Below, in pieces: positions 13,359 to 18,375 of a stretch of 18,375 nucleotides of DNA (position 1 is the stretch's first letter; each line of letters starts with the position of its first letter). The position numbers and the translations under genes are program-made. Source of the DNA: Thermoleophilia bacterium (GTDB lineage Bacteria; Actinomycetota; Thermoleophilia; Gaiellales; Gaiellaceae); contig JAICTB010000011.1 in NCBI GenBank assembly GCA_025936595.1, forward strand, positions 1 to 18,375, given 5' to 3'. The notes beneath the pieces were generated by a model. It had not been told where the DNA came from and did not search any database. It worked only from the letters and a program-made list of their open reading frames with translations.

Positions 13359-14635
13359 GCCGCCGCCCGGTCTGGGCCCTGCACGTCCTCATCGTCGGGC
13401 TCGCGCTGCACAACCTCGTGATGGCGCTCCTCTGGCGCGCAGGCGTGCGCGGAGCCGCGCTCAGCGCCCTCTCGGCGTGGAAGGACGTGCTGCTGCTCGT
13501 CGCGCTCGTCCTCGTCGTGCGCCGCATCCGCCTCGGCTCGACGGCCGTCGACTGGCTCGCGCTCGCGTTCGGCGCCCTGATCGTTCTCTACGGCCTCCTG
13601 CCGCAGTCGTGGCTCGGCGGCGACGCGACGCACAGGGGCGTTCTCTACGCCGCTCGGCACGACCTGCTGCCGGTCGGCGCCTACTTCCTCGGGCGCGGGC
13701 TCGAGCTGACCGACCGCGAGCGCGCGCGTCTCTGCCACACCGTGCTCGTGACGGCGGCGGTCGTGGCGGCGTTCGGGCTCGTCGACGTGTACGCGGTGCC
13801 GCTCTCGTTCTGGCGTCACACGTCCGGCTGGTTCTCCGCGCAGCTCGGCCTGACCTATCACGGCCTGTCCGGCCTGCCGGAGAACTTCGTCTACAACGCC
13901 GGGAACGGTGTCGTCTACCGGCGGCTGACCTCGACGTTTCTCTCTCCGCTCGCGACAAGCTACCTGCTCGTGGTCGCGCTGCTCTTCGTGCCGCTGCGAC
14001 GCGCGTGGGGCCCGCCGCTCGTGGTGCTGCTCTTCGCGGCGCTCCTGTGGACGCACACGCGTTCCGCGCTGCTCGCGCTGGTCGTCGCGCTGCTAGTGAT
14101 CGCTCTCGCGCGCCGCTCGCCACGGCCGCTCCTCTTTGCGCTCGCCGTCGCGCTCGTCGGGCTCGCGTTCGTCGAGAGCTACGGCCACGTCGCGCCGCGC
14201 ACGCACTTCACGGCTGCGGAGCTCAGGGTGCAGGAGCGGCACGCCGCTTCGCATCCGCAGGCGTCGCACGACGCGACGAGCGCGAACGAGGCGTCGACGA
14301 GCGAGCACCTGACGTCGTTGCGCGACGGCGCCCGCACGGTCGTGCACCACCCGTGGGGGTTCGGCCTCGGCAACTCGGGTGTCACGGCCGAGCGCACGAA
14401 GGTGGCGCCGAAGGCCGGTGAGTCGACCTACACCGAGCTGGGCGTGGAGGCGGGCCTCATCGGCGGGCTCGCATTCGTCGTGTGGTCGCTCGCGCTCCTG
14501 CGTGCCACCGTGCGCCGGCGCGTGTGGCTCGGCGCGGCGCTCGCGGCGGTGCTCGCGATCGGGCTCCAGACCGACGTGATCGGCGTCCCGTGGATCGCCG
14601 TCGCCGTCTGGTCGCTCGCCGGCGACTCGGCGTAA
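13355..14635 (+). CDS. O-antigen ligase/polymerase-like membrane protein (Wzy_C type)
   Basis: A 426-residue polytopic membrane protein with about ten to twelve hydrophobic helices. A long external loop holds HHPWGFGLGNSG and the later ESTYTELGVEAGLIGG block, the hallmark pattern of O-antigen ligase/Wzy polymerase-like proteins, with a His-rich, charged segment before it (about residues 285-325). Such proteins join or polymerise undecaprenyl-linked glycans on the outer face of the cytoplasmic membrane. Which polymer is handled here, and whether this is a ligase or a polymerase, cannot be told. The ATG overlaps the methyltransferase stop (ATGA). A perfect 6-bp stem with GAA loop follows its TAA directly. 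No glycosyltransferase is adjacent, so this is not a complete polysaccharide locus. Confidence 0.78.
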   Translation: MSRRPVWALHVLIVGLALHNLVMALLWRAGVRGAALSALSAWKDVLLLVALVLVVRRIRLGSTAVDWLALAFGALIVLYGLLPQSWLGGDATHRGVLYAARHDLLPVGAYFLGRGLELTDRERARLCHTVLVTAAVVAAFGLVDVYAVPLSFWRHTSGWFSAQLGLTYHGLSGLPENFVYNAGNGVVYRRLTSTFLSPLATSYLLVVALLFVPLRRAWGPPLVVLLFAALLWTHTRSALLALVVALLVIALARRSPRPLLFALAVALVGLAFVESYGHVAPRTHFTAAELRVQERHAASHPQASHDATSANEASTSEHLTSLRDGARTVVHHPWGFGLGNSGVTAERTKVAPKAGESTYTELGVEAGLIGGLAFVVWSLALLRATVRRRVWLGAALAAVLAIGLQTDVIGVPWIAVAVWSLAGDSA

Positions 14636-14650
14636 CGCGTCGAAGACGCG
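14636..14650 (+). terminator. Stem-loop immediately after the ligase-like gene
   Basis: CGCGTC-GAA-GACGCG starts at the base after the TAA. The stem is perfect but short, and no T-tract follows, so it may terminate weakly or protect the 3' end. Confidence 0.35.
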
Positions 14651-14722
14651 CGGATGTGTGACGGAAGTGCATCAGTTGTGTGCCGGTCCGAAAAGGACAC
14701 TTGCGCGCCGAGCGCGCCGCCG

Positions 14723-14728
14723 TACCGT
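14723..14728 (+). promoter_or_regulatory. -10 element of the HNH-like gene (leaderless)
   Basis: TACCGT, then ggatcgc (7 bases), then the ATG at 14736. A TTGCGC at 14701-14706, 16 bases upstream, is a partial -35 match. Confidence 0.55.
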
Positions 14729-14735
14729 GGATCGC

Positions 14736-15212
14736 ATGCGTCTTTCCGTGATCGAGATCGGCCTGCTCGGGCTCGCCGTGCTCGTCGCGGCGACCGCGCT
14801 CCCGCGTTGCTCCGGCCCGGCCAAGCCCCCTGCCGTGCGCGCGAGCTGGACGCTGACACCCGGCGTGCTCAACCTCGCCGTCACGCAGCGCTCGCTCGCG
14901 CAGACCGTGTGCAAGCGCGGCTGGACGCGCACCATCCGGCCACCGGTTTCCTATACGAACGCGCTCAAGCTGCGCCAGCTCCGGCAGTACCGGCTGCGCG
15001 GGCCTCCAGCAGCGTTCCAGGAGGACCATCTGATCAGCCTCGAGCTGGGCGGCAACCCCACGGATCCACGCAACCTGTGGCCCGAGCCGTACCCGCGGGC
15101 ATCGGCGGTCGACCAGATCGAGAACGACCTCAACCACCAAGTCTGCGCGGGGTCGCTCACGCTCGCGCAGGCGCAGGCGCGCGAGTCGGCGCTCAAGCAC
15201 ACGGCGGGGTGA
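14736..15212 (+). CDS. Exported protein with HNH-nuclease-like motif
   Basis: A 158-residue protein with an N-terminal hydrophobic segment (about residues 6-22) that is a signal peptide or membrane anchor. The LPRC context around Cys25 is not a proper lipobox. The conserved part contains EDHLISLELGGNP at 96-108 and NLWPEP at 113-118, the pattern of a beta-beta-metal HNH-like fold with Asp97-His98 and Asn113; His134 in ENDLNHQVC could be the third ligand. Cys59 (TVCKRGW) and Cys137 (QVCAG) are likely to form a disulfide outside the cell. Nuclease activity is not established for this group; a structural role of the fold is possible. The frame is open upstream to 14658, but the -10 geometry and the hydrophobic N terminus favour 14736. 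The 3' end overlaps the convergent marR by 20 bases. Confidence 0.7.
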   Translation: MRLSVIEIGLLGLAVLVAATALPRCSGPAKPPAVRASWTLTPGVLNLAVTQRSLAQTVCKRGWTRTIRPPVSYTNALKLRQLRQYRLRGPPAAFQEDHLISLELGGNPTDPRNLWPEPYPRASAVDQIENDLNHQVCAGSLTLAQAQARESALKHTAG

Positions 15213-15636
15213 GCTCGGCGGCGAGCCGAGCGAGGAGTGCCTGGAGCTGCGCCCGTTCGGCGGGCGACAGCGTGGCGACGGCGGGCTCGAACGCGCCGGC
15301 GACGCGCGCATGCCGCTCCTCGAACTGCGTGCGGCCGGCGTGCGTGACGTCGAGCCGAACCGCGCGCCGGTCGTCGGGATCCGGGAGGCGCTCGACCAGG
15401 TCGAGCTCGACGAGCGCATCCACGGCTCGGCTCGCGGTCGGTGCGGTGACGCCGAGGCGCAGCGCGAGATCGTTGAGGCGCAGTGGGCCCCCCGATGCCA
15501 GCTCGAAGAGCGCGAGGCGCTGCGTCGAGGTCAAGGCCGGCCCGTCGTCGGGGCCGCCGGTGATGCGCGTCAGGTGTCTGATCAGCACGCCGAACGCGTC
15601 GAGCAGCGCCTGCGCGTCCTTGTTGACCCGGCCCAT
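15193..15636 (-). CDS. MarR-family transcriptional regulator
   Basis: A 147-residue protein of normal MarR size. The winged helix covers about residues 38-105: LTSTQRLALFELA, the helix-turn-helix LRLNDLALRLGVTAPTASRAVDALVELDLVERL, and the wing with the signature DPDDRRAVRLDVT. Flanking N- and C-terminal helices would form the dimer interface. MarR dimers bind short palindromes and are released by small phenolic or drug-like ligands. It is divergent from the DHA2 efflux gene, with 54 bases between starts and a 17-bp palindrome in between, so local repression of both genes is the likely role. AATAAT lies 8 bases before the ATG on the minus strand, and AAGGGA near the start could serve as a weak ribosome site. 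Confidence 0.88.
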   Translation of the reverse strand: MGRVNKDAQALLDAFGVLIRHLTRITGGPDDGPALTSTQRLALFELASGGPLRLNDLALRLGVTAPTASRAVDALVELDLVERLPDPDDRRAVRLDVTHAGRTQFEERHARVAGAFEPAVATLSPAERAQLQALLARLAAELTPPCA

Positions 15637-15646
15637 GTCCCTTGAT

Positions 15647-15663
15647 TATTGCACGGCGCAATA
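15647..15663. promoter_or_regulatory. Probable MarR operator
   Basis: TATTGC-N5-GCAATA, a perfect palindrome with 6-bp arms. It overlaps the likely marR -10 (AATAAT, 15645-15650, minus) and the -35 position of the efflux promoter, so one bound dimer could block both. Size and shape fit MarR-family sites. Confidence 0.65.
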
Positions 15664-15678
15664 GTTGTGCTGCGTTGC

Positions 15679-15684
15679 TAGTCT
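15679..15684 (+). promoter_or_regulatory. -10 element of the efflux gene (leaderless)
   Basis: TAGTCT, then tccgcg (6 bases), then the ATG at 15691. The palindrome at 15647-15663 ends 15 bases upstream, across the -35 region. Confidence 0.55.
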
Positions 15685-15690
15685 TCCGCG

Positions 15691-17253
15691 ATGACGAGTG
15701 AAGGAGCACCGGAGCGGCAGCAGAGCGTCCGCATGATCTTCGGCGCGCTGATGCTGGTGCTGCTCCTCGCGTCGCTCGACCAGACGATCGTCTCGACGGC
15801 GCTGCCGACGATCGTCGGCGACCTCGGCGGCCTCGCCCATCTCTCGTGGGTCGTGACCGCCTACCTGCTCGCCTCCACGATCGCAGGCCCCCTCTACGGC
15901 AAGCTCGGCGACCTCCACGGCCGCAAGACCGTGCTTCAGGCCGCGATCGTCATCTTCCTGATCGGCTCTGCGCTCTGCGGGATCAGCCAGAGCATGTTCC
16001 AGCTCATCGCCTTCCGGACGCTGCAGGGGCTCGGCGCCGGCGGGCTGATGGTCGTCACCCTCGCGGTGATCGGCGACGTGATCGCGCCCAGCGAGCGCGG
16101 CAAGTACCAGGGCTACTTCGGCGGCGTCTTCGGCGTCTCCACCGTGATCGGGCCGCTGCTCGGCGGCTTCTTCGTCGACAACCTCTCGTGGCGCTGGATC
16201 TTCTACGTCAACATCCCGGTCGGCGCAGCGGCGCTGACGATGATCGCGCTCGCGTTTCACCCGCATGCGATGCGCCGCAAGCACGGGATGGACTACCTCG
16301 GCGCGGCGCTGCTCGCGGGAACGCTCGCGTCGGTCGTCCTCTTCACGAGCCTGGGCGGCACGACCTGGTCGTGGGGCTCGTCCGAGGTAATCGGGCTCAT
16401 CGTCGCGAGCGTGATCCTGCTGCCGCTCTTCCTGCTCGTCGAGCGCCGCGCGTCGGAGCCGATCATGCCGCTCACGCTCTTCCGCAACCACACCTTCTCG
16501 GTGACGAGCGCGGTCGGCTTCATTGTCGGCTTCGCGCTCTTCGGCGCGATCACCTACCTGCCGCTCTACCTGCAGGTGACGAAGGGATCGAGCCCGACGA
16601 GGTCCGGCCTCCAGCTCCTGCCGTTGATGGCCGGCGTTCTCGTCACGTCGATCACGAGTGGTCAGTTGATCTCGCGTTTCGGCCGGTATCGCATGTTCCC
16701 GATCGTGGGCACCGGCGTGATGACGGTCTCGATGGCCCTGCTCTCGCTGCTCCATGCCGACACGAGCGTCTGGTTCGCCGCGCTCTACGCCGCGATTCTC
16801 GGGCTCGGCCTCGGGATGGTGATGCAGGTGCTCGTGCTCGCGGTACAGAACTCGGTCGATCCTGCCGTGATGGGTGTCGCGACGAGCGGGTCGACGCTGT
16901 TCCGCCAGGTCGGCGGCTCGATCGGCGTCGCCCTCTTCGGGACGATCTTCGCGAATCGCGTGCGCGTCGAGCTTGCGCACCGCCTTCCTGCCGGCACGCA
17001 CGTCCCGAAGACGATCAACCCGGCCGGCATCAGGCACCTGCCGCCCCGAGCGCACGACGCGTTCGCGCAGGCGTTCAGCGCGGCGCTCCACCCGGTGTTC
17101 CTCACGGCCGCGGCGGTGTCACTCGTTGCCTTCGCGCTCACGTGGCTGCTGCGTGAGCAGCCGCTGCGCACGCGCGCGCAGGCGAGCGACACGATCCCCG
17201 TGCCAGGCGAGCACGATGCGCCCGCCGGGCTCGCAGTGCAACACCGCTACTAG
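15691..17253 (+). CDS. MFS drug efflux transporter, DHA2 (EmrB/QacA) family, 14 TM
   Basis: A 520-residue major facilitator with about 14 hydrophobic helices. Motif D1 is LDQTIVSTALPTI near residues 30-42, motif A GKLGDLHGRK near 70-79, motif B in RTLQGLGAGG near 109-118, and the antiporter motif C GVFGVSTVIGPLLGG near 145-159. These place it in the proton-driven DHA2 multidrug antiporters of the cytoplasmic membrane. The acid residue in the first helix (Asp in LDQT) is retained. The substrate cannot be predicted. It is divergent from marR, with the probable operator over its promoter, and is followed by a stem-loop. The short polar N terminus and Pro-rich C terminus are presumably cytoplasmic. 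Confidence 0.92.
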   Translation: MTSEGAPERQQSVRMIFGALMLVLLLASLDQTIVSTALPTIVGDLGGLAHLSWVVTAYLLASTIAGPLYGKLGDLHGRKTVLQAAIVIFLIGSALCGISQSMFQLIAFRTLQGLGAGGLMVVTLAVIGDVIAPSERGKYQGYFGGVFGVSTVIGPLLGGFFVDNLSWRWIFYVNIPVGAAALTMIALAFHPHAMRRKHGMDYLGAALLAGTLASVVLFTSLGGTTWSWGSSEVIGLIVASVILLPLFLLVERRASEPIMPLTLFRNHTFSVTSAVGFIVGFALFGAITYLPLYLQVTKGSSPTRSGLQLLPLMAGVLVTSITSGQLISRFGRYRMFPIVGTGVMTVSMALLSLLHADTSVWFAALYAAILGLGLGMVMQVLVLAVQNSVDPAVMGVATSGSTLFRQVGGSIGVALFGTIFANRVRVELAHRLPAGTHVPKTINPAGIRHLPPRAHDAFAQAFSAALHPVFLTAAAVSLVAFALTWLLREQPLRTRAQASDTIPVPGEHDAPAGLAVQHRY

Positions 17254-17289
17254 CTTGATGTGAGATTCTGCGCACGCCTCACGTCAAGC
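17253..17289 (+). terminator. Stem-loop after the efflux gene
   Basis: GCTTGATGTGAG (17253-17264) pairs with CTCACGTCAAGC (17278-17289) over 12 positions, with one T-G pair, around a 13-base loop. It starts at the last base of the stop codon and is followed by the pyrimidine-rich ctctgcacttctt. It probably separates the efflux gene from the ABC permease. Confidence 0.55.
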
Positions 17290-17338
17290 CTCTGCACTTC
17301 TTAGGGCTCTCTCAGGCGCGGCTGATTAGCTCAGCTCG

Positions 17339-18375
17339 ATGTTCTACGTGCGCTACCTCCGCAACGAGCTCGTTCGCAGGCGCACGCGCACGATCATCAC
17401 GCTGCTCGGGCTCGGGATCGGTGTCGCGCTCGTGATCGTCATCTCCGGTCTTTCGAGTGGACTCGATCACGCGCAGCGAAAGACCCTCGACCCGCTCGCC
17501 GGGATCGGCACCGACCTGACGGTGACCCTCGCGCCGCAGCAGGACCAGGGCGGTTTCGCCGGACCTGGCGGGGGCGGTGGGAACCGCGACCTCGTGCAGG
17601 CGAACCTCTCCGTCGTCACCGACCTGTCGAAGCTCGGCAAGCCGGGTCAGCATTTCGTGCACGACTTCTTCCTGCCGGGCACGCAACTGACGTTCCAGCA
17701 GACGGCGGCGAAGCAGATCGCGGCGATCGCCGGAGTCGCGCAGGTGACGCAGGGCCTGACGCTGCTCGCCGAGCATCAGGAGGGGATCGTCCCGGAGATC
17801 GTCGCGACGACGAAGACCGGCGGCCAGACCTTCAGCTTCAACCGCAACCTGCCGCGCCCGACGGCCGCCCAGTTCCAGGCGATGCAGGCGTGCTTCCAGA
17901 AGCTCAACCCGCAGGGGTCGGCGAACGGCGGCGGCGGAACGCGGAGCGGCGGTTTCGGGTCGCGGAGCGGGCGCAGCGGCTCGTTCGGCGCCGAACGGGG
18001 CGCGTTCACGAAGTGCCTCCCGAAGAGCCTGCAGCGCGTGCGCACCCGCTTCACGACGCCGCGGCAGACGCTCAGGCAGGTGCTGAACCCGCCGCAGACG
18101 AACATCAAGTCGACCGCGTACACGATCGGCGGCGTCGACCAGACGCATCCGTCGATGGGCGTCGTGACGACCTCGCAGGTGACGAAGGGGCGCTTCCTCG
18201 CAGCGTCGGGCGGGCGCGAGGCGCTGATCGCGGCTACCTATGCTGCGAAGCATTCGCTGCAGGTCGGCTCGAAGCTCGACCTGAACGGCACCTCCTTCAC
18301 GGTCGTCGGCCTCGTCAGCCCGCCGCTCGGCGGTCAGAGCGCCGATGTCTACCTGCCGCTGAAGCAGCTGCAGAC
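17339..18375 (+). CDS. MacB-like ABC transporter permease, N-terminal part (3' end outside window)
   Basis: The frame runs from the ATG at 17339 past the window end, 345 complete codons. The start MFYVRYLRNELVRRRTRTIITLLGLGIGVALVIVISG gives a basic cytoplasmic stretch and a first membrane helix, then SGLDHAQRKTLDPLAGIGTDLTVT opens the periplasmic-type core domain (MacB_PCD); TSQVTKGRFL and GREALIAATYAAKHSLQVGSKLDLNG further on fit that domain. The FtsX-like C-terminal helices lie beyond the window. Family members work with an ATPase in lipoprotein, peptide or drug export. Unusual are low-complexity Gly/Ser/Arg stretches near residues 77-87 and 197-222 in the outer domain, and two cysteines flanking the second one that could form a disulfide. 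No clear -10 or ribosome site precedes the ATG. The ATPase partner is not in the window. Confidence 0.82.
   Translation, partial: MFYVRYLRNELVRRRTRTIITLLGLGIGVALVIVISGLSSGLDHAQRKTLDPLAGIGTDLTVTLAPQQDQGGFAGPGGGGGNRDLVQANLSVVTDLSKLGKPGQHFVHDFFLPGTQLTFQQTAAKQIAAIAGVAQVTQGLTLLAEHQEGIVPEIVATTKTGGQTFSFNRNLPRPTAAQFQAMQACFQKLNPQGSANGGGGTRSGGFGSRSGRSGSFGAERGAFTKCLPKSLQRVRTRFTTPRQTLRQVLNPPQTNIKSTAYTIGGVDQTHPSMGVVTTSQVTKGRFLAASGGREALIAATYAAKHSLQVGSKLDLNGTSFTVVGLVSPPLGGQSADVYLPLKQLQ

Noticed and set aside
17316..17345. tRNA-like D-arm word TTAGCTCAG before the ABC permease start
   Set aside because: The rest of a tRNA is missing: no GG..GAGC completion of the D-arm, no anticodon or T-arm, and no 3' acceptor strand. 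The stretch runs straight into a clear coding region.

Overview
The window is GC-rich, densely coded bacterial chromosome with short intergenic gaps and frequent 4-base ATGA/GTGA start-stop overlaps. The gene set points to an actinobacterium: an actinobacterial-style heme A synthase (EFGNR motif), a PAC2-family protein, a CcdA-TlpA fusion of the DipZ type, an Erm-like rRNA methyltransferase and many leaderless genes. A deep lineage such as Thermoleophilia is my guess; nothing here proves it. I see no rRNA, tRNA, CRISPR array, transposase or phage gene, and no gene-free stretch longer than about 105 bases.

Layout. 2-427 (+): C-terminal end of an ABC1/UbiB-type protein. 434-1123 (-): short-chain dehydrogenase, divergent from selD (1237-2238, +), with a 12-bp dyad between them. 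2235-3014 (-): Erm-like rRNA adenine methyltransferase, convergent with selD and divergent from ctaA; its 5' end looks frameshifted. 3094-4871 (+): ctaA and a PAC2-family gene, overlapping by ATGA. 4889-9922 (-): three genes in the order PrmC-like methyltransferase, DEAH helicase, DipZ-like thiol-redox protein. 9946-10578 (+): helical protein of unknown function. 10610-12676 (-): alkA-like glycosylase, 6-phosphogluconolactonase and ArsR-like regulator as a tight operon. 12759-14635 (+): SAM methyltransferase and O-antigen ligase/polymerase-like membrane protein, ATGA-coupled. 14736-15212 (+): exported HNH-like protein. 15193-15636 (-) and 15691-17253 (+): MarR regulator and DHA2-type efflux pump, divergent around a 17-bp palindrome. 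17339-end (+): MacB-like ABC permease, cut by the window.

How the genes work together. CtaA makes heme A for aa3-type oxidases, and DipZ moves reductant across the membrane for extracytoplasmic thiol chemistry; both fit an aerobic respiratory cell. The methyltransferase-ligase pair suggests surface glycan work. MarR plus the pump looks like a self-regulated drug-efflux module, and the Erm-like enzyme would add ribosome protection if functional.

The most striking sequence-level pattern is promoter geometry: eight genes have a TANNNT hexamer ending exactly 6 or 7 bases before the start codon, which predicts leaderless mRNAs. That geometry supports several start choices and exposes the probable frameshift at the 5' end of the Erm-like gene, the most interesting single observation in the window.
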